This document shows positions 28,260 to 40,372 of a stretch of DNA of 64,000 nucleotides, piece by piece (within the stretch, counting starts at the first letter, position 1; each line of letters opens with the position of its first letter). The stretch spans positions 147,947,640-148,011,639 of the forward strand of contig CM043955.1 of assembly GCA_014529385.2 (NCBI GenBank). Reading direction: 5' to 3'. The notes under the pieces were generated by a model, which searched no databases, was not told the DNA's origin, and was given only the letters and a program-made list of their open reading frames with translations. A program made the position numbers and the translations under genes. This stretch comes from Adiantum capillus-veneris (Eukaryota; Streptophyta; Polypodiopsida; Polypodiales; Pteridaceae).

Positions 28260-31200
28260 GATCTTGCTAATTGTGGAGAGTATTCAGTTGGACAATTGGG
28301 CAATGGGATTGATGGGGGTTGATGGAGATTGAAACTGATGAGTTTTTGAAGCAGTTTCCTGATTGGGTGATTGAAGAAGAAGAAAGGGAGGAGTATAACA
28401 TTGCTTTTTTGGATGTATAAGTTGACTTACTCCCAGATGACCTGAGACTGAACATTTCCCTGAGAATTAATCAGTACAGGGCCAGCCTTTTTGTGCCTTT
28501 TGGGCGTGCAATGCTCCTGAATACCTATCTTTCTACTATGAAAGGTAGGTCATTGAATATGTAAGGGTTCATAGAAGTAGTAGTACAAGAAGAAATGCAT
28601 GAGTGGTTCAAGGGACCAGCCACCAATCACCACTTATGGCACCAAATTTCAGAAGAGAAGATGTGATGCTTGGTTGGATGCCCAAATTCAGAGATCAGGG
28701 GGAGATTCAGGAGATGATATCCATGAAGTTTAAGTGATCATAGAGATGTGATTGCCTTACATGCAGTAAAATTGAGGAGGTGTTGGAGAAACCTTTGGAG
28801 GTGGAAAGCCTAGTTATCACTAGGTCAAAGGGGAAGCTGAAAGAAAAACAAGAAGAGCAAGGGAATGACCTTAAAGGAGCCATTGATTGGGAAGCCCAAT
28901 ACAAGATTTGGTTAGGGGTCTTAAAAGAAATGAGATGGTCATTCCAATAGTAAACTATACACCTGCAAATTTAGGAGCTGGTCCATCCAATGATGGAAGA
29001 ATGAAGGCACCTGCTCAAGTCAATGCAATACTCTTGGAAGAGATTCCCTTAGGAGTGGAGCTGGAGTAGATTCAATCAACAAAAGAAAGTTGGAAGCACA
29101 ACCCTTACATAGTCCATACAAGAGTGCTAAAAGGAGGAGGTATACCTTACATTGCTTTCAATGTGATTCCCCTACATGCATTAAAATTGAAGAGGTGTTG
29201 GAGAAACCTCTGGAGGTGGAACGCCTAGTCATCACTAGGTCAAAGGGGAAGTTGAAAAAAAAAACAGGAAGAGCAAGGGGCTGACCTTAAAGGACCCATT
29301 GACTGGGAATCCTAGTCCATGGCCACCAGGGAAAATGCGGATACTGTGGGAAAATCTAGGTTGGAGACCTTCAAAACCTGAAAGTTCAAATTTTCAAGCA
29401 GAGCCAACTAGGTCCAAGGAGGTACTTGATAAAGGGTTATCAGATGATCTTTTTGAAGCCTTATTGGAAGCACCCATCTCACGAAAGGTGGGCAACTACT
29501 GAAGTTACTCCCTGGTTTTAGTCATATTTTTTAAAAAAATTTGACAAATCTAATCAAAGTCAAGCAGGGGAATCAGAAGGGGGAAAGCAGTTTCAGTGCC
29601 TTAACCTAGATTAATTGTGGAGATGTAGCTCTAGTAGATGTGGATTACAAAGTGCATGTGATAAATATATCCATTGGAAGGTGTACCTCTCAGATGTATT
29701 GGTGGATGGAGGTTCATGAGCGAATATTCTCCTTGAATCAGTTTGCAAGAGGTTGAATCTCATGAAGTGGGAACCAACACCTTTCCATGTAAAGTGGCTG
29801 AACAAAGAAGGTTACAACCTTTGGGGATTCTCAAAAATCAGACAATAAGTGTAGCAAAACTACCCTTTTGCGGTCAATTTTGTTGTCATAAAGTTGGAAG
29901 AATAAACATGTTCTTACCTAATGATTATGGAAAGGCCATGGCTTAGGGAAGCTAAATTAAAGCACTTATGGGGTGCAGATACAATTGTGATCAAACATAA
30001 GAAGAAAAGCATGAGGATGCCAAAGAAGACTATTCCACCTGGCTTCAGATCTTTGTATGCAAAGACATTAATATGGGGCAAGGTATTGAGGAAGATGAAG
30101 AAGAGGAGTTTCTTCAAAGAAATAGAACAATAGTTCCAATCTTTGAGGTTGATGTGCAAAAGATTGTAGATAAAGTTGAAAAATAGAAACAATTACTGAA
30201 TTGGAATTGAAAGAAATCATGAAGAAAACAGAGAAAATAGCCAAAGTGAAGAGATTGGAGGAAGAAAAGGAAGCAATTGAGGCCATCAAACATGCAGAGA
30301 GGATGTTTGAAGAACAAATGTCTAAGAGTTCCAAAGTCAAAGAAGATGAACGGGAAGATATGAATTTGGGGGACTAATGAAGGTATCCAGTGTACTGGAT
30401 ATCTTCAAGAAAGCATTGAAATCTTTTCTATTGGAATGTAGGGATGTATTTGATTTTTCTTGGTCATATATTGATATGAAAGGAGCAAATTCAACTGTAT
30501 GACAACACACCATAACTTTGAAAACAGACGCAGTGCTAGTGAAGTAGCAGATGTACAGGATGAACCTCAATTATGCCAAATAGGTGTTTTTCCTTTTTTG
30601 GGCTGGAAATTGGCTTTATTTACCATGTGGATAAGCTAACTTGGCTGTCACCAATTGTGGTAGTTCCAAAGAAGAATGACAAAATTAGGGTATGTGTGGA
30701 CTACAAGAAACTGACTGCTGCCATAATTACTGATCCGTTTCCTTTAGCATATTGTGACACCATGCTGGATGCAATAGCTGGGGAGGAAATGTTTAGTTTT
30801 TTGGATAGTTTAGTGGATATAATTAGATCAAGATGGTTCTCAAGGACAAGGATAAAACAACCTGCATAAATCAATGGGGAGTGTATGCTTCCACAATGAT
30901 GAACTTTGGATTGAAGAATGACTCTTCAAAAGTGGGTTATGGAAGTGTTTGGTCCCTACTTGACTACCTTCAAGAAAGTATTTTTGGATGATTTCAATGT
31001 CTTGGGTAACAAGGAGGATTATCTCAAGCATTTGAGATTGTGGTTTGAGAGATGCAAAGAAGGAAGGCTCTCATAGAACCTTGCCAAGTGTGCTTTTGCT
31101 GTTAAGAGGGGTATTTTATTGGGCCATATCATGAGGTTTGTGGGTCAAGTGAAATGGCATAGTAGGTTCTTGAGGTACCTAGCCCATGTGTGTCAACCAC
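28260..31200 (+). mobile_element. Heavily decayed Ty3/gypsy fossil
   Basis: Scattered plus-strand pieces in the expected order. A segment near 29925-30110 reads IMERPWLREAKLKHLWGADT, like the conserved stretch after the Ty3 protease. The segment 30573-30869 reads LTWLSPIVVVPKKNDKIRVC followed by VDYKKLTAAIITDPFPL, the start of Ty3 reverse transcriptase, and LDDFNVLG with ...LLGHIM follows by 31130. A roughly 125-bp stretch occurs twice (about 28770-28905 and 29185-29315), an internal duplication. Many breaks; no LTRs recognised; old. Confidence 0.7.
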
Positions 31201-31209
31201 TTACATGAA

Positions 31210-33829
31210 ACTAAAAAGGATAAGACATCTCAAAGACTTACTCCTAGAGATCAGACTCCACACAACAACTTATGGAATGAATTCGTAAGTCCTAATGTGA
31301 ATACTACTAGAAACCTACAAAGAAGAGGCTAAAAATAACCAAAGAAGAACAAAGATCCAAAATTGACAATATGTGACCTCAACTTTGTTGCTTGTCCAAA
31401 GATGAAGAATAAGATTATCACTTTTATCATGCATAACTTGGAAAATAGCTATGACATCCCTACTCACATCTTTAGTGCCCAAGAGTAGGTGCAGGTTTGT
31501 AAAGAGGTCATTCATGCCTTGAACGTACTCTATAGAACCAACATGCTGAGTTTCTATCACCCTCCGGAGGTGGTGGTCATACTCAACCATGATAAAGGGT
31601 GCCATTTGTCAAGCTAGAGCAAAAAATACTACAAGTGCTAGAGATCAAAATATCAAAATATTGTGTTACTAAGTCAAACAATAAATGGCCTTTTAAGCTC
31701 CCCACTTTTATTGAATTTACTATTGATTATCTTGAACATTCCGAAGGAAGAAACATTGAAAATAAACTTACTACGATGCAAAAATGGAACAACAATTTTT
31801 ATGATTCTTTTGAATGGATATCCTTTCTCAACGAGTAAAGAAATAAAATAGCACGACTGAACAACAAAAGAAGATTTACTAGAACAAAGACGAGAAAATC
31901 TAAATAATTGAGAGAAAATGACACCGTACTTAGCTGAAAGACATGTTTGAAGAAATGTGAGGCATACGGATGATATTTAGACCGACATATTTTGGTTTAA
32001 GGCGTTTATCATAGATATTCGACTTCCAATCCCAAGGGAATCCGAAAATCTTAAGGTCTAAAAAGGAACAACAATCACTATTTGTGGTATAGTTAAGTTA
32101 GACAAAATTCCTTAGAATAAATTTCTCCACCTTAAGAACTCGACTTCAAGTACATAAAATCTTGAAAAGAAGGAACATCACGAACTAAAAGATCATCTAC
32201 AAAGCGTCTCCGTAACATATTGCATGGGAGAACAACGATTACACCATGGCTTCGACACTAGTTGAAGTGGCATGGGGGAAGCACCTTCCTAAGAGGTTTC
32301 CCATTCTACTACTATTTTATGCATATGCACACTTAAATGGAAGGTCTCTATAAACTGATCTAGCCATCCGAATCACGGAATATTTGGTTTAGCCAATTCA
32401 TGCAAGTCTTTCTTTTACCAAACTCACATATCGTGAGTGTATATATTAAGTAAAAACCAAAAAATTACAATAAACTTGTGCCCACAACGAGCCACAAATG
32501 CAGCGAGTACCATCCTAACCAAGTCCACAAACCATGGCTTTTAACAGAAGGGAAGCCACAAACCCATACAACTAGATACATAAAGCCGATAATGACCATT
32601 TAGGTTGCCACCACTGTTGACCCTCTCCCACAGAGGAAACAGTGCCCTAAAAGACCAATGAACCAAAGCCACCACAGTCACACATGACCAAACATCCAAG
32701 AGTCATGAACTGTCGAAACCGAAGCTATCGTTTGATACAAGCACCGGCATCTTGAATGCCACCACCATGGAAGACACTGCCACCGTCTTCAATGGTGTCC
32801 AAGACCATGCTGCCTAAAACCATCTCCGATCGAGATCATCGGAGACACACAACCACACAAGGATAGATCCATGAAATCTGACAAAGCCACATCAAGGGAG
32901 ACAAAACACCAATATGCCCACCGAACTGATAGCGGTTACCACAAGACCATAGCATACATGCAACCGCATCCACCCTTGCAAGGCAAGAATCAGGCCGCTC
33001 CACATCCCCGAACCAGTAGTCTCTCCATGCAGCAGTAGGAAAAAAAACCCCGTCCCGTCAATTCTAACCATAACTTGGCGGGCTGATTTTCTCCTGGTAG
33101 AAGCAGGGCCATCGCCAGGCCCTTGTGGAAAAAACAAAGCCAGTCTTGAGAGGGCTTGGAGGACCCATTGCCAGCCAGGGCAGCTCCCTTGTCCACAGTC
33201 CGAAGACCATGCTCGCCATGAGATCCTTTGTGGCATGCAGGTCCATCGCAACCTCTAAGATGGGCGGGGACAACCCCTAGACGGGCCGCCAATGAGGCCC
33301 CCTCCTCGATGCAAACACGTCAGAGTAGTCGTCCACCTCCCAGCACTCAAGACTGGTGTTGCATCTTTACTCAATTGTGCTAGAGAGGCTAAGTTGGTTT
33401 TCTTAAAGAACAAGGTCAACGAGTCAGAAAATCTCTTCTAATACTCCATTGAGGTTGGAGGGAAAACAGGTTAAGGAAAGGTAGTTGCAGCGTTCGAGAA
33501 AGGCGTGCCTCAACTTAGCCTTTAGCCGATTGAAAATCAAGATTAGCTGGTTGTAAATGACGGTAAAAGAAACAAACTGGAAAATATATTAAAAAACAGT
33601 TCAAAAATTTTAAAAATTGGAAATTTCTACTAGTATTTCCAGTTTGCATATGTACAAGGAGGAAACCCGACCGCTTAGGAAAAAAGAGTTTCCCGAACAC
33701 TGGATAGTTGCTCACTCCCGGTAATATGACATAAAGATTGAAATATTCACAAATGGTACTAGCAACTCATATTCATTAGGTGGTAGTGTGGATGCAAGGT
33801 AAAAAGTCTAAGCCTCGTTTGTTGCTTAT
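31210..33829. other. No gene recognised
   Basis: AT-rich up to 32.4 kb, then more GC-rich from 32.6 to 33.35 kb, where overlapping minus frames (32892-33292) are open for 70-119 residues without any domain I recognise. The change in base composition there may mark an unrecognised insertion. No termini or RNA genes seen. Confidence 0.4.
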
Positions 33830-33847
33830 AAAATCATGATGTTTTAT

Positions 33848-34214
33848 AAGAGTTGGTCTAACGGTAAGGATTTGGCCTCTCAACTTACGGGTTGTGGGTT
33901 CAAATCCCCTATTGGGTCACACTCTAGAAAGACACCTTGTGTTCACTTGGTGTTCACGTTGTTAGGGCTCTTGCCCTTGGACACTTGCGTGCATCCTCCT
34001 CCTGCGGTGGGTCACCCGAGGAGGAGGTTCTTAGCTGGTTGCTACAAGTTCTATCCGTCGTTCCCAGCATGTGGTGTATCAATTAGGTGGCCGTGGTGAT
34101 GCCTACACGTGGCTCTTGTCCGATGGTACGTGGCCCTTGCTCGACCATGTAGCATGGCTAATATTTGGAAGGGATAAGCACCTCCCCCTGTGGACCCTCT
34201 GGTGTGTCGAAAAC
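33848..34214 (+). mobile_element. tRNA-derived SINE with 18-bp target duplication
   Basis: A 367-bp segment is flanked by the exact direct repeat AAAATCATGATGTTTTAT (33830-33847 and 34215-34232), typical of LINE-driven retroposition. Its head has the two internal RNA polymerase III promoter boxes of a tRNA gene: box A TTGGTCTAACGG at 33853-33864 and box B GGTTCAAATCC at 33897-33907, spaced as in tRNA. The body is unrelated to tRNA and contains CGAGGAGGAGG. The exact duplication suggests recent insertion. It does not fold as a functional tRNA. Confidence 0.8.
33853..33907 (+). promoter_or_regulatory. Internal pol III promoter (boxes A and B)
   Basis: Box A TTGGTCTAACGG and box B GGTTCAAATCC within the tRNA-like head of the SINE. 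They would drive transcription of the SINE by RNA polymerase III. Confidence 0.7.
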
Positions 34215-34476
34215 AAAATCATGATGTTTTATGTTGGTCTAGCAAAAATCATTACCCTCCGGATCTTTGTGAGACCTAGTTCTAAGTATGATATACTTGT
34301 TTGCCTTACAAATGCATGCAACCTATCCTAGTGTAGATTCATTCCATGGCCACTTCTTAAGTCATTTCATGTCTCTTTGATCCACTTTTGAGACACCAAG
34401 AATCTACAACAATTAGGCACGCCACTAGACTCTCGATGCCTTTAGGTCATTGATTGTCAACCTTTGCATGCCATAT

Positions 34477-34534
34477 CTCTCTCTCTCTCTCTCTCTCTCT
34501 CTCATGCAAGCATCACCCAAATTTATTAAGTACG

Positions 34535-34569
<35 letters not shown>

Positions 34570-34708
34570 GCACCTCATTTGCATGTAGCAGGCTGTGGAA
34601 GTTGAAGCATTCCATATATGCCACCAGAAGGGCCGTTGAAATGAGGATTGTCACTGGCCGGAAGCTTTTGATGGCCGCCATCACCCACACCCGAAACATG
34701 TGTGTGTC

Positions 34709-34755
<47 letters not shown>

Positions 34756-35330
34756 TCTGCTGTGTGTGCGTGTGCGTGTGCGTGTGTGTAGACAAGAGGG
34801 GGGAGGAGGGGAGTTACGACTCCGTTCAACACGTCGCTTCTTCTTCTATCTCTTTCAACCTTGACTTGACCTCATCTTTTATATTGTGATGAAATGGTCC
34901 ATCTCAATCTTTTAAAAATGCGGATGCTTATCCATTTTCATTTACAATTAGCAAATTATCAAAATTATCCATCATTTTGGAAACATGTTGAAACCTTCAA
35001 GGTCAATTTGTGTACTCCTCGAACTAGTGGTTCAAAATGGCCTACCAGAAGGACCCCACACACACACACACGCATGCGCGCACACACCCCTCCCTTGACA
35101 ATGGATCTCAACATGAATTTTTACCTTGATTATGTAAGAGCAATTTTAGAAACCTTGAAAGGAGAGCCAGTCCACTTGGCTCATCTTCATTGGAGAGAGA
35201 ACTTGGAAAATTAAAACTAAGAACCCGTAAAAAGAACCCCTAAAGTAAAGCTAAAAACTCGTAACGCTAACGCTAAAAATATGCAGAAAAGCAAGAGGCC
35301 ACCACCTTTTATAGCAGCGCGCGCACACAC

Positions 35331-35340
<10 letters not shown>
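34477..35340. repeat. Microsatellite-rich stretch, no gene
   Basis: (CT)n at about 34477-34503 and 34536-34567, then TG and GA runs at 34700-34790 with CGTGTG variants. The frames 34602-34889 and 34894-35214 have no recognised domain. The phrases AAACCTTGAAAGGAGAGCCA and GAAACCTTCAAGGTCAAT near 35150 and 34989 hint at a local duplication. Confidence 0.6.
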
Positions 35341-35389
<49 letters not shown>

Positions 35390-35489
35390 AATTGATGACG
35401 TAGAGCAGAAAACAGAGCGGAGAAGAGAACATGTACTTGTTTTTTTTTTCCATCCTACTGCCGGTGAGAGAGACAGAGAGGCATGCTAC

Positions 35490-35546
<57 letters not shown>

Positions 35547-35551
<5 letters not shown>

Positions 35552-36018
35552 ATTATCGTCCTCGGAGGTCAAATATGACCTATGGGACCAAAGTTACATG
35601 TGATGTAGTATGTGTATGGCTGATGAGTGACTCTCGATGCTCCAAAATTGTAGTGATGAGAGTCGCAATGGAGAGCCCACACTTTGGCTGGGAGAGGAAA
35701 GTGTGTAGGTCTAAGTTATGGCTGAAAATGTGAGAGAAGCAAGTTCGGATGTGACCAAAAGCTGAGCACTCTAGTAGTGTGTGGTACTCAAACTCTCGAA
35801 CTTGCAGTGAGCATAATGTGCACAATCGATTTGACTCTTCTCCATTGCCCCAACGCCCTATCTCGCATCGAAGGAAATGGGAGCTAAGCCGAATCGCTGC
35901 AATAGTGCGTATCGCGGACAAGGGAATAGGCTCAAGCATGTAAGTGTGAGTACGGTTTCCTCTCTCAGCGAAGAACATGGTTTTGGTAGTTGGGGGCAAT
36001 ATAGGTGGTGTAATGTAT

Positions 36019-36020
<2 letters not shown>
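35547..36020 (-). mobile_element. LINE 3' fragment, same family as 37925-39562
   Basis: Nearly identical (a few mismatches in about 470 bp) to the last 450 bp of the LINE half at 37925-39562. It includes the C-terminal Cys/His segment (LCTLCSLQVREFEYHTLLEC) and the end SHVTLVP. Both copies stop just after TAATAAAATC, where (CT)n begins on the minus strand. The 5' end is cut off at a GA array. The high similarity means one copy arose recently, by a 5'-truncated insertion or by local duplication. Confidence 0.85.
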
Positions 36021-36052
<32 letters not shown>

Positions 36053-36192
36053 ACGTTCTGCGTTTCAATTGCTGGCTCCTCGTCCTGGAATACCACCCCC
36101 AGCACCTCAACAACAGCAGCCCTGAGGCTTTCGACCATGCCACCTCCACACTGCAGCGCTTCTCTACAGGTCAAGCCACAACTGACGGACTG

Positions 36193-36275
<83 letters not shown>

Positions 36276-36415
36276 GTCCTCTAGCTCGCAGATGCATGGC
36301 AAGCGATGTCATAAATATGCACGCTGGCTGCAATTCTTTACCTTGCGTTTCAATTGCCTGGCCTTGCATGTGCTCCCATGGGAGGTGGTATACCCCGCAC
36401 GGCAGTAGCATGGCT

Positions 36416-36518
<103 letters not shown>

Positions 36519-36546
36519 CATTCAAGGTGAAGCTCTCACAAAATCG

Positions 36547-37017
36547 TCAGAGCAGAATGCGTGCCTGGCTGACTGCATAATGGCTTAGCGGCCGCGGTTG
36601 GAAATTGGCTGCTTGCAGAGCCGTTCTCCAGTCCGCGTGCGTTTGTAGGCGGCGCCGCCACGGCCCCTCATCCTGCCCGCCAACCATGGTGTAAATTCGC
36701 TCTCCAAGTAACCACTGCTCCATACAAAGCCTATGCATAGAGTCTCTGTTCATGCCTGCCTCTAGTGAATCGAACATGGCCGAGAAGAAATGCAACGCAC
36801 TCACAAAGTGCTTCTGAAAGGGCCCCACATTGAGCTGAGTATCCATCTCTGCCACTGTAACAACACGGGGACAGAGCTTGGCCGCCACATGAAGGGTATG
36901 AAAAACAGTAGTTTTAGCAGCGCCATCTAGGAGATTACAGAGCTCCAGCATGAAGTTCACAATGACAACCTCCCCTTCTTCGACCCGGAACATGTCGGCA
37001 TGACTCAAAGTGTACAT
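36547..37017 (-). pseudogene. GRAS transcription factor, C-terminal fragment
   Basis: The 156-residue frame matches the C-terminal half of a GRAS domain. Residues 8-30 (ADMFRVEEGEVVIVNFMLELCNLL) match the LF.V..GE...VN..L.L..LL stretch. Residues 50-84 (PRVVTVAEMDTQLNVGPFQKH followed by FVSALHFFSAMFDSLEA) match the PFYRE-region pattern VVTV.E.......F..RF.EAL.YYS.LFDSL. Residues 104-156 (LGERIYTMVGGQDEG...RRLQTHADW...L.AANFQPRPLS...QARILL) match the start of the SAW region. The VHIID block and upstream parts are missing, and the frame stops at QARILL, about 30 residues before a normal GRAS end, next to a GA array. GRAS proteins are plant transcriptional regulators. This is probably a duplicated and truncated fragment, although an upstream exon cannot be excluded. 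Subfamily not determined. Confidence 0.8.
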
Positions 37018-37074
37018 TTATATTGTACACTTTTCATTTCATTTAAACATCCAATGTCAAACATGCCCAGTGCC

Positions 37075-37164
<90 letters not shown>

Positions 37165-37169
<5 letters not shown>

Positions 37170-37233
37170 AGAAGAGAGTTTTATCGTCGTAGGAAACTAT
37201 CCCAAGAGACCTTAAAGACCTAGCCGACGAGCA

Positions 37234-37299
<66 letters not shown>

Positions 37300-37441
37300 T
37301 ACTGTAGACAAAAAAAAAAATTACAGTGATATTGTTAGTCTAATATAGACCAAAAAAAACACACACGATGATATTGGTAGTCTAACGTCGTAAGAGACTA
37401 TCCCAAGAGACCTTAAACATCTAGCCGCCGAGGAGCTGTTG

Positions 37442-37525
<84 letters not shown>

Positions 37526-37635
37526 TACTGTAGACAAAAAAAATAAAATTACAGTGATAATGTTAGTCTAAGAGAGTTTTAACATCGTAGGAAACTATCC
37601 CAAGAGACCTTAAAGACCTTGCCGATGAGGAGTTG

Positions 37636-37725
<90 letters not shown>

Positions 37726-37865
37726 TGTAGCCCGCAAAAAATCGCAAGATGCTAATATAGTCAAAAACATAAAATTCACGATGATATTGTTAGTCTAAGA
37801 GACTGTTAACGTCGTAAGAAACTATCCCAAGAGACCTTAAACATCTAGCCGTTGAGGAGCTATTG

Positions 37866-37924
<59 letters not shown>
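37165..37924. repeat. Four-unit tandem array, each unit with its own GA array
   Basis: Each unit contains the phrase ACTATCCCAAGAGACCTTAAA, then CTAGCCG or a variant, then GAGGAG(C)..TTGAACGA, then (GA)n (about 37239-37296, 37446-37522, 37640-37722, 37869-37924). Next come GATGCTACTGTAGAC or a variant, a short A-rich tract, and TGTTAGTCTAA. The period is about 150-240 bp because the GA arrays differ in length. Related pieces (GACTAACAATATCATC, TATTAGCATCTT) occur in the opposite orientation at 40060-40372. Confidence 0.85.
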
Positions 37925-37928
<4 letters not shown>

Positions 37929-39562
37929 TTTTATTATCGTCCTCAGAGGTCAAATATGACCTATGGGACCAAAGTTACATGTGATGTAGTATGTGTATGG
38001 CTGATGAGTGACTTTCGATGCTCCAAAATTGTAGTGATGAGAGTCGCAATGGAGAGCCCACACTTTGGCTGGGAGAGGAAAGTGTGTAGGTCTAAGTTAT
38101 GGCTGAAAATGTGAGAGAAGCATGTTCGGATGTGACCAAAAGCTGAGCACTCTAGTAGTGTGTGGTACTCAGACTCTCGAACTTGCAGTGAGCATAATGT
38201 GCACAATCGATTTGACTCTTCTCCATTGCCCCAACGCCCTATCTCGCATCGCAGGAAATGGGAGCTAAGCCGAATCGCTGCAATAGTGCGTATCGCGGAC
38301 AAGGGAATAGGCTCAAGCATGTAAGTGTGAGTACGGTTTCCTCTCTCAGCGAAGAACATGGTTTTGTAGTTGGGGGCAATATAATGTATGAAGCGTGACC
38401 CACCGGATTTCTCCCAAGCCGTAATACATTGGCGTTGTAGAAAAGCTTCATTCACTTGAGAGTCAATTGAAGCATCATGTAGCAAGTGTAATGCATCCCA
38501 TCTCCCAAACCACTTCTTTATGTCTTGCATCCATCCCGTGCTCAAGATCTTGCTTTTATGCGTCTTTTGAACTTTTTTGCTTGCTTCCCATGCAATTGTA
38601 GGAAGTCGATGTGAGGGGTTTTGACGCATCTTTATCATGTACTCCACAACCCTTTCCATGCCTATAACCTCAATTGGAAGAGATCCCGACTCAAGAAGTA
38701 GGAGCATATATGGTGTTTGTGTCTTAACTTGGAGAAAGTTTGTAAGAAAACGCTTTTGGACATTCTCAAACTCTTTCCAAGTAGACTTTGAGATGCTCCC
38801 GCCCCACACTTCAACTCCATAAAGAAGAACCGGTGTCACCAATGCATCAAAAAGATACTTCTTGAGAACCCAACACTTGATGTTTCCCGCATTACACATG
38901 TTCTCAAATGCATAATATGATCTCTTTCCTGCTTCCAAAAGACGCATAGCACATTCATGCCACTTGTGATTGGATGGAACCTCAAGGCCAAGGTACTTAA
39001 AGCTCTCAACAACTTCAAGTGTCTCATTGTTGTACACAATGCATGGCTTCTCCTTATGGTTGGTTTTCACAAGCATAACCTTCGTTTTGGATTCATTTAC
39101 AATCAGCCCACTATGCAAGCAAAAGTTCTCTAGGACAACCATAAGCTTTTGTGCATCTTCTAAAGTGTGTGCTAGAAGCAATACATCATCCGCATACAAC
39201 AAAAGCATGATTACCGCATTGCAAATAGTGACCTCTTCAATGCCTTCTTCTTGCATAAAGTCAAGTACCATTTGTTCCAATTGATCGATGCATAGACCAA
39301 AGAGATTTGGTGACAATGGACATCCTTGTTTAACCCCAATAGTGCTTACAAAAATTTCTGAAATTTCTCTTCCCATGCGCAATTGACAAATCACCTTCTC
39401 ATAGATTCGAGAAACCGCAAGCATAAACTCACTTGGCACTTGGAGTTCTTCCATCCTTCTCCACAAATTGTTACGTGGAATCATATCAAAGGCTTTCTTA
39501 AAGTCCACAAAACAACAATACAATCGCTTGCTTTTCAACCGAATTTCCTCCATGAGAACACG
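37925..39562 (-). mobile_element. LINE 3' half: reverse transcriptase and C-terminus
   Basis: An open minus-strand frame (37961-39553, 530 residues) begins inside reverse transcriptase. Motifs in order are FVDFKKAFD, GVKQGCPLSPNLFGLCID, LLLYADDVLLLA with the catalytic pair DD, HSGLIVNESKTKVM and FKYLGLEV. After these come the thumb-like LYGVEVWGG and a C-terminal Cys/His segment (CTLCSLQVRESEYHTLLEC). It ends SHVTLVP, followed by TAATAAAATC and then (CT)n. The frame is open throughout, so this half is young. Its first residues (RVLMEEIR) continue exactly where the plus-strand half at 40373-41994 stops (DHLVT). The missing 5' part therefore lies nearby in the opposite orientation. The 5' end abuts the tail-like segment 39563-39722. 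Confidence 0.9.
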
Positions 39563-39722
39563 TTAATTGATCCCTAGATTTTCATCAACAACATCATAGT
39601 ACTGCATAATAGATGAGCAACCTTCATCACTAAAGGAAATATGGTTTCTCAATTAAAAAGGCAATGCAGAAGTTTTACGTTAATTGACAACATGGAATTA
39701 TTTGTTGCAGTAAACCGTACAA
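39563..39722 (-). repeat. Element tail, inverted copy of 42353-42535
   Basis: Read on the minus strand this matches 42353-42535 at roughly 85 percent, sharing TTTACTGCAACAAATAATTC, AAAACTTCTGCATTGCCTTT, GGTTGCTCATCTATTATGCA and the end AGGGATCAATT. It has one gap of about 25 bp relative to that copy. It ends exactly where the LINE 3' half begins, so it looks like the end of an element that inserted into the LINE. Confidence 0.75.
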
Positions 39723-40174
39723 TTCAGCAACATGCACGTGCAAAATGCTAGTGTTTTTTGTGCAAACATCGTGCACAGAATGGTGGTGTGTTGTGGAAAA
39801 AAAACCATACATCAGTATGGTGTGGAGTTGGCACAATTCTCCACATTTTTTATAATACCGTAAGGAATGTGCCCTTCCCCCGCCACTTTTATCCCCTCTA
39901 GTGTTGAAGGGGAGCTTATGTTTTTCCTCTAGTGTTAGAGGGGCTAGTTTTTTTAGTAAAATCTTTTTTTTTAAAAATGATGATAGTTTGTTAGCTTTGC
40001 TTTCTTACATTTGGTTCAAGGAACAGCATGCACGCAGTATTTTTTAAGAAAGGACTAGCATGACCACTAACAATATCATCATGAAGTACTTCAAAAAAGT
40101 AATTGGCAATAGTATAATCGAAAAGCCTTAGACTAACAATATGATCATGAATTACGCAAGATGCACACAGACTC

Positions 40175-40216
<42 letters not shown>

Positions 40217-40372
40217 ACTTGGAGGCAGCTAGAAAATCGAAAATCCTTCGACTAACAATATCTTCGTGAATTATACTTCCAAAAAGTAATTGGCTATTGC
40301 TCAACAATATAATCAAAAATCCCTAGACTAACACTACCATTGTGATTTTTCCTTTTTGTCTATATTAGCATC
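39723..40372. other. Spacer between LINE halves with repeated motif
   Basis: No gene. Contains a (CT)n(CA)n array at about 40171-40219. A motif close to GACTAACAATATCATCATGAA appears at about 40068, 40132, 40249 and 40327. The last part (40318-40372, ending TATATTAGCATCTT) matches the inverted tandem-array unit near 37748-37800. It may be the interior of the element whose tail is at 39563-39722. Confidence 0.5.

Noticed and set aside
31315-31605. A gag-like frame on the minus strand
   Set aside because: A few positions recall gag, but there is no diagnostic motif and the neighbouring Ty3 fossil lies on the other strand.
32892-33292. Overlapping minus-strand frames as a gene
   Set aside because: Open in several frames because of GC-rich composition; no domain and no codon-level coherence.
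33848-33910. A tRNA gene
   Set aside because: Boxes A and B are present, but the segment does not fold into a full cloverleaf and continues into a SINE body with an 18-bp target duplication.
37165-37924. CRISPR-like repeat-spacer array
   Set aside because: Units are 150-240 bp and differ by GA-array length; the setting is a plant genome and no associated genes exist.
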